64,000 bases of DNA from Erythrobacter sp. YJ-T3-07 (lineage in GTDB: Bacteria; Pseudomonadota; Alphaproteobacteria; Sphingomonadales; Sphingomonadaceae), in assembly GCF_015999305.1 (NCBI RefSeq), contig NZ_JAEAGP010000001.1, positions 434,001 through 498,000 on the forward strand, given 5' to 3'. How positions within the stretch are numbered: position 1 is the stretch's first letter; each line of letters begins with the position of its first letter. The notes below the pieces were generated by a model, which ran no database searches, was not told the DNA's origin, and worked only from the letters and a program-made list of their open reading frames with translations. The position numbers and the translations under genes were made by a program. Positions 8,763 to 18,229 of the stretch are shown piece by piece.

Positions 8763-10292
8763 ATGCATCCGATAACACATGCCGCGGCGCGGCCGGACCA
8801 TGCCGCGATCATCAATGCCACGTCCGGCGAACAGGTCACCTATGGCGAGCTGGACGCCTTCGCCAATCGCATGGCCCGCTGGCTGCGCGCACAGGGCATC
8901 TGGCGGCGCACCAGCGTGGGGCTGCTTCTGGAGAATCGCCCGCTCTATCTCGAAATCGTCTGGTCGGCGCAGCGGATGGGCGCGATGCTGGTGCCGATCT
9001 CGACCCGGCTGACCGCACCGGAAATCGCCTATATCCTCGCCGATGCGGAGTGCAGCCTGCTGCTGACCTCCCCCGCGTTTGCCGATGTGGCGCAGGAGCT
9101 GGCGCAGATCGCGCCCGATTTGCGGGTCGTCGATGTCGACGGCGACGATTTCCAGCAGGAGGTCGCCGCGCAGTCTGCCGAGGCGATCGAGGATCCCGTG
9201 CCGGGGCAGTACATGCTCTATTCCTCGGGCACGACCGGGCGACCCAAGGGGATCGTGCCCCCTCCGCCGCCGAGCGAGGACATCACCGCGCCCAATGCGC
9301 TGGTCGGCCTCGCGACAATGGGGGTGGGCATGCCGACCGATGGCAGCCTCGTCTATCTCTCGCCCGCGCCGCTTTATCATGCAGCTCCGCTCGGCTGGTG
9401 CACCACGGTCAACCGCCTGGGCGGGACGGTGGTGATCATGGAGAAGTTCACGCCCGAGGGTGCGCTCGCCGCGATCGAGAAATACCGCGTGACCGACAGC
9501 CAGTGGGTGCCGACCCACTTCGTGCGGATGCTCAAGCTGCCCGAGGAAGAGCGCACCCGCTACGACCTGTCCAGCCACGCGCGGGCGATCCATGCCGCAG
9601 CGCCGTGCCCGGTGCCGATCAAGCAGGCTATGATCGAGTGGTGGGGGCCGATCATCCAGGAATATTACGCCGGTTCGGAAGGCATCGGATTCTCGCTCGT
9701 CAAGAGCGAGGAATGGCTGGCGAGGCCCGGCACGGTGGGGCGGATGCTCTACGGCAAGGCGCATGTGTGCGCGCCCGATGGCAGCGAGCTGGGCCCCGGC
9801 GAAACCGGTCTGCTGTTCTTCGAGAACGAGACTCTGCCCACCTATCACAAGGATCCGGACAAGACTGCCGACGCAATGAACGATCGCGGCTGGATGACGC
9901 TGGGAGATATCGGCCATCTCGACGAGGACGGCTTCATCTTCCTGACCGACCGCAAGAGCCACATGATCATCTCGGGCGGGGTCAATATCTACCCGCAGGA
10001 GATCGAGAACCTGCTGGTCGCACATCCGGATGTGCTCGATGCGGCGGTGATCGGCGCGCCCGATCCCGATCTGGGCGAGCGGGTGGTCGCGGTGATCCAG
10101 CCGGTCGATATGGCGATGGCAGGCGACGCGTTCGAACAGACGCTGCGCGCCTATCTGGAGCCCCAGCTCAGCCGCATCAAAATGCCGCGCCAGTTCGATT
10201 TCCGCCCCGATCTGCCTCGCGAGGCGAATGGCAAGCTCTACAAGCGTGAGCTGCGCGACGAGTACGCCGAAAAAGCCGAAAAAATCGAATAG
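8763..10292 (+). CDS. AMP-dependent acyl-CoA synthetase
   Basis: A 509-residue member of the acyl-adenylate-forming superfamily, which activates a carboxylic acid to its CoA thioester with ATP. Motif A3 is YSSGTTGRPKGI near residue 155, the adenine-binding EYYAGSEGIG near 300, the hinge region SGGVNIYPQEIENLL near 405 and the C-terminal lysine in REANGKLYKRELR near 490. Similar proteins are annotated as long-chain or cyclohexanecarboxylate-type ligases; the substrate cannot be set here. A run of prolines (PPPPPS) follows motif A3, which is unusual. A terminator separates it from the upstream gene. Confidence 0.9.
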   Translation: MHPITHAAARPDHAAIINATSGEQVTYGELDAFANRMARWLRAQGIWRRTSVGLLLENRPLYLEIVWSAQRMGAMLVPISTRLTAPEIAYILADAECSLLLTSPAFADVAQELAQIAPDLRVVDVDGDDFQQEVAAQSAEAIEDPVPGQYMLYSSGTTGRPKGIVPPPPPSEDITAPNALVGLATMGVGMPTDGSLVYLSPAPLYHAAPLGWCTTVNRLGGTVVIMEKFTPEGALAAIEKYRVTDSQWVPTHFVRMLKLPEEERTRYDLSSHARAIHAAAPCPVPIKQAMIEWWGPIIQEYYAGSEGIGFSLVKSEEWLARPGTVGRMLYGKAHVCAPDGSELGPGETGLLFFENETLPTYHKDPDKTADAMNDRGWMTLGDIGHLDEDGFIFLTDRKSHMIISGGVNIYPQEIENLLVAHPDVLDAAVIGAPDPDLGERVVAVIQPVDMAMAGDAFEQTLRAYLEPQLSRIKMPRQFDFRPDLPREANGKLYKRELRDEYAEKAEKIE

Positions 10293-10413
10293 AATCGCTT
10301 TGCGAAATATCGGTTTTTCTCGCGTTTTTCATCTGTTTGTGGTAATAATCGGTCATGGGGAAAATCGAATATATCGCAGGCGACGGCGCTTCGGCGACTG
10401 CGGGTAACCGCTG

Positions 10414-11043
10414 ATGGAACTGCTTCAGCCGCACAACATGCCGTTCCTCGCGGCGCTGGTCCTGATGGTCCTTCTGGCGGTCAGCCAGGTGCTGGGGCTT
10501 GGCGACACGATGGAAGGGGGCGACGCGGACCTGGATGTCGACGGCGGCGATGCGCCAGAGGTCGGCTTCCTCGGCGGCTTGCTCAGCCTGCTGGGGGTGG
10601 GCCGCGTTCCTTTCCTCATCTGGCTTGCGCTGCTGCTGTTCGCGTTCGCGCTGATCGGGATTTCGCTGCAGGGGCTGAGCGCCGATCTGCTCGGCAAGGC
10701 GCTCGATCCGCTGCTCGCGGCGGTGTTCGCCGGAGTGTTCGCCCTGCCGATCACCGGCGCGGTTAGCCGGCCACTGGCGGCGATCCTGCCGGGCGACCGG
10801 ACGAGCGCGGTATCGCAGTCATCGCTCGTCGGGCGCATGGCGCTGATCCAGATCGGCACGGCGCGGGCGGGTTCACCGGCGCGTGCACGGGTGTTCGACC
10901 AGTACGGGCAGACCCACCTGGTGATGGTCGAGCCGCACGATCCATCCGCAGAGCTGGCGACGGACGAGCGGGTGCTGCTCGTGCGCATGGAAGGCAACAC
11001 GTTCTACGCCGAGAGGCACCATAACCCGTTGCTGTCGCCCTAG
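10414..11043 (+). CDS. YqiJ-like inner-membrane protein with OB-fold tail
   Basis: A 209-residue protein with an N-terminal hydrophobic segment (residues about 8-26), an acidic linker rich in Asp/Gly, two more membrane segments near 66-120 and a soluble C-terminal beta domain. This is the layout of the YqiJ family, whose gene usually precedes a YqiK-type flotillin, as here 41 bases before the flotillin start. The pair is thought to act in membrane organisation or fluidity. Family assignment is from topology and neighbour, supported by the GRMALIQIGTARAGSPARAR stretch. Confidence 0.75.
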   Translation: MELLQPHNMPFLAALVLMVLLAVSQVLGLGDTMEGGDADLDVDGGDAPEVGFLGGLLSLLGVGRVPFLIWLALLLFAFALIGISLQGLSADLLGKALDPLLAAVFAGVFALPITGAVSRPLAAILPGDRTSAVSQSSLVGRMALIQIGTARAGSPARARVFDQYGQTHLVMVEPHDPSAELATDERVLLVRMEGNTFYAERHHNPLLSP

Positions 11044-11084
11044 GGCGCGGTGCCGGCAGACCAATCGTGATGACAGGAGAGACT

Positions 11085-12854
11085 ATGCAAGACCTTTGGA
11101 CCGTTCTCATCTTCGCAGGGGCCGGGTTCTTCGTTCTCCTCATTATCGGTCTGACGATCACCCGACTCTACAAGCGCGCATCGAAGGAAACCGCCTTCGT
11201 GCGGACCGGGGTCGGCGGCGAACGCGTGGTGATGAACGGGGGCGCGATGGTGCTGCCCGTGTTCCACGAGACCATGCCGGTCAACATGAACACGCTGGTG
11301 CTGAGCGTGGTGCGCCGCGACGGCGAAGCGCTGATCACGCTCGACCGCTTGCGGATCGACGTGAAGGCGGAATTCTACGTCCGCGTGAAGCCCGATGCGA
11401 ACGCGATCGCGATGGCCGCGCAGACGCTAGGCCAGCGCACGATGCAGCCCGAAATGCTCAAGGATCTGGTCGAGGGCAAGTTCGTCGACGCGCTGCGCTC
11501 GGTCGCGGCGGGCATGACTATGAACGAGTTGCACGAACAGCGCGCGGATTTCGTCCAGAAGGTGCAGCAGGTTTCCTCCAACGATCTCGCGATGAACGGG
11601 CTGGAGCTCGAATCGGTCTCGCTCACCGGGCTCGACCAGACCAGCATCGAGCATTTCAACGCCAACAATGCCTTCGACGCCGAAGGCCTGACCAAGCTGA
11701 CCGAGCAGATCGAGGCGCGCAAGAAGCTGCGCAACGATATCGAGCAGGACACGCGCGTCCAGATGGAGACCAAGAACCTCGAAGCCGACCAGCGCAGCTT
11801 CGAGATCAGCCGCGACAACGAATATGCGCGCCTCGAGCAGGAGCGCGAAGTCGAGATGCGCCGGGCCAAGCAGATGTCCGAAATCGCGCGCGAACAGGCC
11901 GAGCGCAGTCGCGAGGCCGATGCCGCGCGGATCGAGGCGAAGAAGCAGGTCGACGCCCAGCAGATCGAGGCCGACCGGCTGGTCGAGGAAGCGCGGATCG
12001 ACCAGCAGCGCGCGCTTGAGATCGCTCGGCAGGAACAGCAGATCGCGGTCCAGAACAAGAGCCGCGAGGAAAGCCAGGCCAAGGCCGAAGCCGACGAGGC
12101 GCGCGCCAAGGCGGTCGCGGCAGAGGAACAGGTCGCGACCAGCCGCGAAACCGAGATTGCCGAGCGTGACAAGCGGATCGAACTGATCGAGGCGGCCAAG
12201 CAGGCCGAGCGCGACGCGATCAAGATCCGCGTCGATGCCGAGGCGGAGAAGGACGCCGCATCGAACCGCGCCGAGGCGATGCGCCGCGAAGCCGAGGGCG
12301 AGGCGGAGGCGGAGAAGCTGCGCGCCGAAGCCGCGCGGGTGCGCTTCGAGGTCGAGGCTGCGGGGCAGCGGGCGATCAACGATGCGGCGAACCTGCTGTC
12401 CTCCGACCAGATCGGACTGCAGACCAAGCTCGCCCTGCTCAAGGTGCTGCCCGAGGTCATCCGCGAAAGCGCCAAGCCGATGGAGGCGATCGATTCGATC
12501 AAGATCGTCCAAGTCGACGGGCTTACCAATGGAGGCCGCTCTGGCGGCGGTTCGGGCGGGACTGGCCCGGCGGGTGGCAGCGGCAACCTCGCGGGCGATG
12601 CGGTCAACGCCGCGCTGGCCTATCGCGCGCAGGCGCCCGTGCTCGACGGGCTGATGAAAGAACTCGGGCTTGATGGCTCATCGCTGGGCGCACTGGTCGA
12701 GGGCGCAGCGACCGGCCAGCTGGGCGAAGCGCTGAACAAGCACTCGCAAACCGACGCGGAGGCTGCCGAACCGGAGCCGACCGCTGGGGAACCGGCCAAG
12801 ACGCCAGCGAAGCGGGCCACCGATCCGCAGCAGGAAGCGGCCGAAAAGCCGTAA
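11085..12854 (+). CDS. Flotillin / YqiK-type SPFH protein
   Basis: A 589-residue protein with one N-terminal membrane anchor (about residues 5-24), an SPFH domain to about residue 190, then a long Glu/Ala/Arg-rich coiled coil (about 210-420) and a C-terminal flotillin tail. Flotillins oligomerise on the inner membrane in ordered lipid patches. I chose ATG 11085 because AGGAGA lies 5-10 bases upstream; an in-frame GTG at 11067 has no such site. It follows the YqiJ-like gene by 41 bases. The last 60 residues are low-complexity and may be disordered. Confidence 0.9.
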   Translation: MQDLWTVLIFAGAGFFVLLIIGLTITRLYKRASKETAFVRTGVGGERVVMNGGAMVLPVFHETMPVNMNTLVLSVVRRDGEALITLDRLRIDVKAEFYVRVKPDANAIAMAAQTLGQRTMQPEMLKDLVEGKFVDALRSVAAGMTMNELHEQRADFVQKVQQVSSNDLAMNGLELESVSLTGLDQTSIEHFNANNAFDAEGLTKLTEQIEARKKLRNDIEQDTRVQMETKNLEADQRSFEISRDNEYARLEQEREVEMRRAKQMSEIAREQAERSREADAARIEAKKQVDAQQIEADRLVEEARIDQQRALEIARQEQQIAVQNKSREESQAKAEADEARAKAVAAEEQVATSRETEIAERDKRIELIEAAKQAERDAIKIRVDAEAEKDAASNRAEAMRREAEGEAEAEKLRAEAARVRFEVEAAGQRAINDAANLLSSDQIGLQTKLALLKVLPEVIRESAKPMEAIDSIKIVQVDGLTNGGRSGGGSGGTGPAGGSGNLAGDAVNAALAYRAQAPVLDGLMKELGLDGSSLGALVEGAATGQLGEALNKHSQTDAEAAEPEPTAGEPAKTPAKRATDPQQEAAEKP

Positions 12855-12891
12855 CCTGCGCAAAGCAGTGCTTGAATGACTGGGGGTGGCA

Positions 12892-12909
12892 GGGTGACAC
12901 GTGTCACCC
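12892..12909. repeat. 18-bp perfect palindrome in a convergent gap
   Basis: GGGTGACACGTGTCACCC reads identically on both strands. A further half-site GGTGTCACG follows at 12911-12919. It lies in the 284-base gap (12855-13138) between the 3' ends of the flotillin gene and galU. No T-run follows, so a terminator is unlikely; it has the shape of a dimeric regulator site but no promoter is evident beside it. The rest of the gap holds an imperfect CCTGCC...GGCAGG repeat near 13018-13040 and nothing else I can name. Confidence 0.6.
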
Positions 12910-13138
12910 GGGTGTCACGCCCAGTATTCCTGCGGCAAGTCTTTCGGAGGAGACGCTTTTTACGCGATCCGGCCTGAGGTGGGCGACAGATTTGGTATAT
13001 TCGGCGTCGTTTTCGGCACCTGCCAGGCCCCAGGCAGGCGCAGGTTTATGATTGACGGTCTGAAAGAGCGGATTTCGCCCTAGCAAAGCGCTCCACGGTA
13101 GGAAAATCGTCGGACCCGCGCGGGGGCGGGCGCAAATC

Positions 13139-14020
13139 TTACGCCTTCAGCAGGCGCTCCGCCATCGCGCGTACCTCGTCGCGCATGTCGGGGCGTTGCA
13201 GCGCGAGCGCCAGCGTCGCCTCGACGAAGCCGGTCTTGCTGCCGCAGTCGTAGCGGGCACCGTCGAAGGTGACCGCGTGGAACGGCTGGCTGCCGATCAT
13301 CCTGGCCATTGCGTCGGTCAGCTGAATTTCGCCGCCCGCACCCTTGCCTTGATTTTCCAGCACCCGCATCACTTCGGGCTGAAGGATGTAGCGGCCCGAG
13401 AGGATCTTGTTCGACGGAGCTTCGGCCACCGGCGGCTTCTCGACCAGGCCCTTCACCTCGGTCAGCGTGCCGTCTTCCTTGCCCGGATCGATCACGCCGT
13501 AGCTCGATACGCTTTCCTGCGGCACTTCGAGCACGCTGATCACGTTGCCGCCGACCTTTTCGTAGGCATCGACCATCTGCTTCATGCAGCCGGTCCCGCC
13601 CTCGTTCCCGATCATCAGTTCGTCGGGCAGGAAGATCGCGAAGGGATCGTCGCCCACGATCGCGCGCGCGCACCAGATCGCGTGGCCGAGGCCCAGCGGC
13701 ACCTGCTGGCGCACGGTGATAATGTCGCCCGGCGTCGCGCGAGTCGAATCGAGGATTGAGAGATCCTTGCCCCGCTCCTCCATCGTCTGTTCCAGCTCGA
13801 AGGCGATATCGAAATGCTCGACGATCGCGGTCTTGCCGCGCCCGGTGACGAAGATCATCTGCTCGATCCCCGCCTCGCGCGCCTCGTCCACCGCGTACTG
13901 GATCAGCGGGCGGTCCACGATCGCCAGCATTTCCTTCGGGATCGCCTTGGTCGCGGGAAGGAAGCGGGTGCCGAGACCGGCAACGGGGAAAACGGCTTTG
14001 CGGATCGGTTTGTGCGCCAT
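13139..14020 (-). CDS. galU: UTP-glucose-1-phosphate uridylyltransferase
   Basis: Makes UDP-glucose for capsule, LPS and other glycans from UTP and glucose 1-phosphate. The 293-residue length is typical. The nucleotidyltransferase signature [17 protein letters not shown] lies at residues 15-31, followed by [35 protein letters not shown] near 195 matches the sugar-binding segment. It is divergent from murA across 130 bases. UDP-glucose may feed the exosortase-linked polysaccharide genes seen 15 kb away, but that link is only inferred. Confidence 0.95.
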   Translation of the reverse strand: MAHKPIRKAVFPVAGLGTRFLPATKAIPKEMLAIVDRPLIQYAVDEAREAGIEQMIFVTGRGKTAIVEHFDIAFELEQTMEERGKDLSILDSTRATPGDIITVRQQVPLGLGHAIWCARAIVGDDPFAIFLPDELMIGNEGGTGCMKQMVDAYEKVGGNVISVLEVPQESVSSYGVIDPGKEDGTLTEVKGLVEKPPVAEAPSNKILSGRYILQPEVMRVLENQGKGAGGEIQLTDAMARMIGSQPFHAVTFDGARYDCGSKTGFVEATLALALQRPDMRDEVRAMAERLLKA

Positions 14021-14150
14021 GGGGCAGGGGTATGCGGATGGCCAGCGGGTCGGTCAATGCCGCGCCACCAAAGCCAACAGTGGTCAGCGGCAGGTGCGTG
14101 CGCGCGAGTGCGGCTTGTGTTGGCGCGCGCGACCGCTACACGACGAAGGC

Positions 14151-15434
14151 ATGGACAAACTACGCATTATCGGAGGGCAAAGTCTCTCCGGCACGATCCC
14201 GATTTCGGGTGCCAAGAATTCCGCGCTCACGCTGATTCCCTGCGCGCTGCTGACCGACGAACCGCTCACGCTGCGCAACCTTCCGCGCCTCGCGGATATC
14301 GACGGCTTCCAGCACCTGATGACGCAGTTCGGCGTGGCAGTGAACATCGCAGGCACGCGGCCCGAAGATTTCGGCCGGGTGGTAACCTTCGAAGCGACGC
14401 GCCTGACCTCGACCACCGCGCCCTATGATCTGGTGCGCAAGATGCGCGCCTCGATCCTCGTGCTCGGGCCGATGCTCGCGCGTGCCGGCGTGGCGACCGT
14501 GTCGCAGCCGGGCGGCTGTGCGATCGGCAACCGCCCGATCGACCTGCATCTTTCGGCGCTCGAAGCGCTCGGCGCGCGGATAGAGCTGGCGCAGGGCTAT
14601 GTCCGCGCGCACGCGCCCGATGGCGGGCTGCCGGGCGGCGAGTTCGACTTCCCCGTCGTCTCGGTCGGCGCGACCGAGAATGCGCTGATGGCGGCGGTAC
14701 TCGCCAACGGCACCTCGACCCTGCGCAACGCCGCGCGGGAACCGGAAATCATCGACCTGTGCAACCTGCTGGTCGCGATGGGTGCCGAGATCGAGAATAT
14801 CGGCCAGTCGGACCTCGTGATCCACGGCGTGAAGCGGCTTCACGGCGCGACCTATCGCGTGATGGCCGACAGGATCGAGGCGGGCTCCTACGCCTGCGCG
14901 GCCGCCATTACCGGCGGTGAAGCGCGACTTGAGGGCGCCGAGGCGGACGACATGTCCGCCACGCTCCACGCGCTGCGCAATATCGGGGTCCAGGTCGAAA
15001 GCGATGCCAAGGGCGTCAACATCGCCGCCGATGGCAAGCTGAAGGCGGTCAACCTCTCGACCGCGCCCTATCCGGGCCTCGCCACCGATATGCAGGCCCA
15101 GCTGATGGCGCTGCTGACCGTGGCCGAAGGCACCAGCGTGCTCACCGAAACCATCTTCGAAAATCGCTACATGCACGTGCCCGAACTGAGCCGCATGGGC
15201 GCGAATATCGAAGTGTCGGGCCGCACCGCGATCGTGCAGGGTCAGCCGGGCCTGACCGGCGCGGAAGTGATGGCGACCGACCTGCGCGCCTCGATGAGCC
15301 TGGTGATCGCCGCGCTCGCTGCCGAGGGCGAGACGCAGATCCGCCGGATCTATCACCTCGACCGCGGGTATGAGCGGCTGGAAGAGAAGCTGCAGGCGAT
15401 CGGCGCGCAGATCGAACGGGTCGGCGACGACTAA
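14151..15434 (+). CDS. murA: UDP-N-acetylglucosamine 1-carboxyvinyltransferase
   Basis: First committed step of peptidoglycan synthesis: transfers enolpyruvate from PEP to UDP-GlcNAc. The 427-residue length fits the family. The catalytic loop cysteine is present at residue 123 ([14 protein letters not shown]), the residue targeted by fosfomycin. The N-terminal [20 protein letters not shown] and the C-terminal [17 protein letters not shown] are highly typical. ATG 14151 is used because the conserved N-terminus begins there, although the frame is open further upstream. Confidence 0.96.
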   Translation: MDKLRIIGGQSLSGTIPISGAKNSALTLIPCALLTDEPLTLRNLPRLADIDGFQHLMTQFGVAVNIAGTRPEDFGRVVTFEATRLTSTTAPYDLVRKMRASILVLGPMLARAGVATVSQPGGCAIGNRPIDLHLSALEALGARIELAQGYVRAHAPDGGLPGGEFDFPVVSVGATENALMAAVLANGTSTLRNAAREPEIIDLCNLLVAMGAEIENIGQSDLVIHGVKRLHGATYRVMADRIEAGSYACAAAITGGEARLEGAEADDMSATLHALRNIGVQVESDAKGVNIAADGKLKAVNLSTAPYPGLATDMQAQLMALLTVAEGTSVLTETIFENRYMHVPELSRMGANIEVSGRTAIVQGQPGLTGAEVMATDLRASMSLVIAALAAEGETQIRRIYHLDRGYERLEEKLQAIGAQIERVGDD

Positions 15435-15502
15435 CGCCGATTATTCGGACCCAAACCTGTTCTCCCACGTTCGCCAGGTAAGAACATTATTGGAGACGTG
15501 AC

Positions 15503-15730
15503 ATGGGTTTGATTCGAACCGCAATCCTCGGTGGCCTCGGCTATCTTGGCTACAAGGCCTACAAGAACCACAAAGACGAAAACGGCGTCGCCTTCGCCGA
15601 TGGCCAGCCGAGCGGAGGCGTGCGCAACGCAGGCTCCTCGGCCACGGCGACCAAGGGCGACACAATGAGCCGCACCGACGAGGCGCTCGACGAGACCTTC
15701 CCGGCAAGCGACGCGACCGCAAAGTACTAG
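15503..15730 (+). CDS. Small membrane-anchored protein with DETFPASD motif
   Basis: A 75-residue protein with a good ribosome site (GGAG, 7 bases upstream). The N-terminus has one short hydrophobic stretch (IRTAILGGLGYLGYKAYK), followed by a hydrophilic linker and the C-terminal motif DEALDETFPASDATAKY. That acidic motif is a recurrent tail of small stress- or envelope-related proteins of unknown role in proteobacteria. It follows murA by 68 bases and is convergent with the next gene. Function unknown. Confidence 0.75.
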   Translation: MGLIRTAILGGLGYLGYKAYKNHKDENGVAFADGQPSGGVRNAGSSATATKGDTMSRTDEALDETFPASDATAKY

Positions 15731-15759
15731 CGCTGGACGCCGACCGGCGGCGGGCGGGC

Positions 15760-16959
15760 CTAACCCCCGTCCCCGTCGGCGGCTTCCCGCAGGGCATCGA
15801 GCTCGTTCTGGGCCTTGATCCGGGCAACTTCACGCGCGAGCGACGCCGTTTCGGCGTCGCGTAACGTCTCTGCGGCTGCCAACGCTCCGGTAAGCGCGGC
15901 TGCAACATCCGACCCCGCGCCGCCTTCGGCATACTTGATCTTCACCAGACGTCCTTCCTTGGTGAATTCCGCGGATAGGCTCTTTTTGCCCAGCACTTTC
16001 GCCGAGATGGGCAATGCCTGGAACGGGGAGAGCTGCGGGATCAGCACGGATGCCGTCTTGACGGGTTCGGCTGCGTCGCAATTGTCGCCCGTGTAGACGG
16101 TGACCTGCAGTGGCAGCGGTGTGCGGTAGATAAACCGGTCCTGCCGCAGGTTCGCATCAAACGGCGGGTTCGCGGTTCCCCCGCGCGCGATCTGTGCCCT
16201 CGCATCGTCGCCGAGTTTCGCAGATACGCAGACCTCTGCCGGAAGGCCTGTGACCGCAGGCACGTTCCCTCCGTCGAACCAATCCTCGATCTTCAGTTGA
16301 CCAAGCGCACTCCTCGATCCGTTAGGCAGGTCGCTCGGGCCAGTCGGCGCGAACTTTTTCGACACCGTGATAGTCAGCGCCTTGTCGATCTCGACCAGCC
16401 GCGCGGTGTTGCCTTCGTAAAGAGCCTTGGCCTGCGCACTCAACACATCGCCCCGCGCCAGCTGGGCCTCCAGCCCGGCGATACTCTCGGCCGCGTTCTG
16501 GCGCTCGGCCACCAGGCTCTCGATCTTCGCGGTGCATTGTGCCGGAGCGTCAAATAGCGAGGACTTCAGGCCCACCATGCCCGCTGCGACCTTCAGGATC
16601 GCCGCCAGCACCTCGCCTCCGGTCCCCGCACTTTCGGAATTGATGGTCTTGAGCGTCCCGTCCTCGAAGTATTCCAGTGCGATCGACTTGCTCGCCAGAA
16701 ACGAGCTGTTGGCGTCGAGTCGCACGTGGGGCCCCGGCGCATAGCTCCCCCGGATCGCGGGGCCGTGGACGATCTGCGTATTCTCGCCGTTCGCGTCGGG
16801 GCATTGCGTGATGCGCGCCGAATACCCGGCAAATGCGGCCCCGTCGGGCAGGCGGTAGCTCAACTCCTGCGCCGCCGCAGGTTGCGCGATCATGCATGAC
16901 AGCATCGTGGCGGATGCCGCCATGCCGATGCCGATGCGACGTATCCTAGTTTTTCCCAC
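15760..16959 (-). CDS. Exported protein of unknown function
   Basis: A 399-residue protein starting at GTG 16959, with GGGGGGAATGGG just upstream, and a signal peptide ending at AQPAAAQ (about residue 31). The mature part is alpha/beta mixed with a helical region near residues 145-185 and a C-terminal coiled coil rich in Ala/Glu (DAETASLAREVARIKAQNE). Four cysteines in the mature part could form disulfides in the periplasm. No catalytic motif is recognised. It is about 90 bases downstream of the ribbon-helix-helix gene on the same strand. Confidence 0.7.
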   Translation of the reverse strand: MGKTRIRRIGIGMAASATMLSCMIAQPAAAQELSYRLPDGAAFAGYSARITQCPDANGENTQIVHGPAIRGSYAPGPHVRLDANSSFLASKSIALEYFEDGTLKTINSESAGTGGEVLAAILKVAAGMVGLKSSLFDAPAQCTAKIESLVAERQNAAESIAGLEAQLARGDVLSAQAKALYEGNTARLVEIDKALTITVSKKFAPTGPSDLPNGSRSALGQLKIEDWFDGGNVPAVTGLPAEVCVSAKLGDDARAQIARGGTANPPFDANLRQDRFIYRTPLPLQVTVYTGDNCDAAEPVKTASVLIPQLSPFQALPISAKVLGKKSLSAEFTKEGRLVKIKYAEGGAGSDVAAALTGALAAAETLRDAETASLAREVARIKAQNELDALREAADGDGG

Positions 16960-17047
16960 AGCCCATTCCCCCCGAGGTGGGCGACCCTCCGGCAAGGCTG
17001 ATCCAATCAGAAGGATCCTGCAAGCGGGTTTATTTTCGTAAGTACGA

Positions 17048-17278
17048 CTACCGGGCCTGCAAGCGGTCGACCAGCCACTGCCGGATCGCGCTGGCGAGGC
17101 CGGTGGGTTCGTCCGCATCGAGCCGCTCGGCATCGATCTGCGCGACGATCGCGTTCACCGGCACGCCGCGGTCGCGGGCGGCATCGCGCAGCATGTCCCA
17201 GAACACCGGCTCCAGCGTGATACTGGTCTTGTGGCCGGCAATCTCGATCGATCGTTTGACGGGCGGATGATATTTCAC
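17048..17278 (-). CDS. Ribbon-helix-helix domain protein
   Basis: A 76-residue protein with the alphaproteobacterial RHH_4-type pattern: KRSIEIAGHKTSITLEPVFW, then DMLRDAARDRGVPVNAIVAQID. The beta strand SIEIAGHKTSI would contact DNA as a dimer. Start GTG 17278 overlaps the stop of the hydrolase gene (GTGA), so the two are translationally coupled. Targets are unknown; autoregulation of this operon or of the divergent LuxR-type gene is possible but not shown. Confidence 0.8.
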   Translation of the reverse strand: MKYHPPVKRSIEIAGHKTSITLEPVFWDMLRDAARDRGVPVNAIVAQIDAERLDADEPTGLASAIRQWLVDRLQAR

Positions 17279-18114
17279 CGTGCGTCCCCGGCTGCGGCAG
17301 GATTCTCCGCCGCTTCCCACTGCTGCCAGATCTTCTCGGCGATCGAATCGAGGGGCACCCAGTGTCCGCCTCCTGTCAGATTGATGCGGGTGACGTTGGC
17401 ACCGCCGGCTTTCTCCAGCCGTTCGGCCATGCGCGGGTCGATCGTCTCGTCCTTTGTCCCGTGCAGCAGCAGGATCGGCTCATTCACGCGCGTGATGGTT
17501 TCGAGATTGTCGTATTGCTCGGTCACGAAGGGGCGCAGCAGCGCGGGTGCCGCATCCTTGAGGCTGGTGAACGCGCCCATTGTGGCTACCGCGGTCACGT
17601 CGTGTCGGGCAGCCATCTCGAGCGCGATTGCACCGCCGAGAGAGAAGCCGAAGAGGTATAGCCGGGCACCGGGCTGCAATCCGCGCGCCTTCGCAATCCA
17701 CGCCTCCGCATCGCGATAGAGGCCGGTTTCGGACGGCTTGCCCGGATTGTCGCCGAACCCGCGATAGGATGCGACCAGCACCCCGCGCCCGCCGACCCGC
17801 AAGGGTTCGGCACGCACCGCCATGACGAGGTGGTTGTACGAATTGCCGTGGAACACGACCACGATCTGGTCCACGCCCTCGTCCGGTGGCCAGTAGGCGC
17901 CTGCAAGCGTCAAGCCGTCTGCGGTTTGCGCGGTGATCGCCTGTGGCGGCTCGCCCCGGAATCCCACCTGCGTGTCCGCGAGCGCGACCGGCTCGTAGAC
18001 CCCGCTGGAAACCGGCCCCGCAGTCGCCGATGTCGAGACAAGCATCGCGCAAAGGCCGAGGAGGAACAGGGCGAATAGGCCGCGAAACCCGGCGCGCTCT
18101 CTCGTTAGGACCAT
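17275..18114 (-). CDS. Exported alpha/beta hydrolase
   Basis: A 279-residue protein with an N-terminal hydrophobic segment (residues about 10-30, ending TSATAG). The fold shows HGNSYNH as the oxyanion strand, the nucleophile elbow GFSLGG near residue 150, an acid in HGTKDETIDP and the histidine in GGGHWVPLDS, so the triad is complete. Similar proteins are annotated as serine aminopeptidase-like or BEM46-like hydrolases; the substrate is unknown. ATG 18114 begins the signal segment. The gene is divergent from the LuxR/DUF4019 gene across a 115-base region with inverted repeats. Confidence 0.85.
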   Translation of the reverse strand: MVLTRERAGFRGLFALFLLGLCAMLVSTSATAGPVSSGVYEPVALADTQVGFRGEPPQAITAQTADGLTLAGAYWPPDEGVDQIVVVFHGNSYNHLVMAVRAEPLRVGGRGVLVASYRGFGDNPGKPSETGLYRDAEAWIAKARGLQPGARLYLFGFSLGGAIALEMAARHDVTAVATMGAFTSLKDAAPALLRPFVTEQYDNLETITRVNEPILLLHGTKDETIDPRMAERLEKAGGANVTRINLTGGGHWVPLDSIAEKIWQQWEAAENPAAAGDAR

Positions 18115-18140
18115 GCGTCTGATGTGCGCGGTGTTTCCGG

Positions 18141-18192
18141 CAAGAGCAATCCCAGTAAGCTCTTGGGATGGCGTGCCCCCAAGAATTTGGGG
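18141..18192. promoter_or_regulatory. Inverted repeats in the hydrolase/LuxR divergent promoter region
   Basis: Three inverted repeats are packed between the two divergent starts. CAAGAGC (18141-18147) matches GCTCTTG (18159-18165). ATCCCA (18149-18154) matches TGGGAT (18164-18169). CCCCAA (18177-18182) matches TTGGGG (18187-18192) around GAAT. The overlap of the first two means only one could form as RNA. They are plausible operator sites for the adjacent HTH or ribbon-helix-helix protein; no clear -10/-35 pair was identified. Confidence 0.5.
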
Positions 18193-18229
18193 TGTCTGGA
18201 AACCCTTTGGCGGCCTAGACCAACCCGTC

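Noticed and set aside
12901..13086. Two overlapping 60-codon frames on opposite strands
   Set aside because: They run through the palindrome and gap, lack ribosome sites and have no recognisable sequence.
15459..15472. GTTC-N6-GTTC, like an alphaproteobacterial SOS box
   Set aside because: The known LexA site needs seven spacer bases, and the following gene is not a repair gene.
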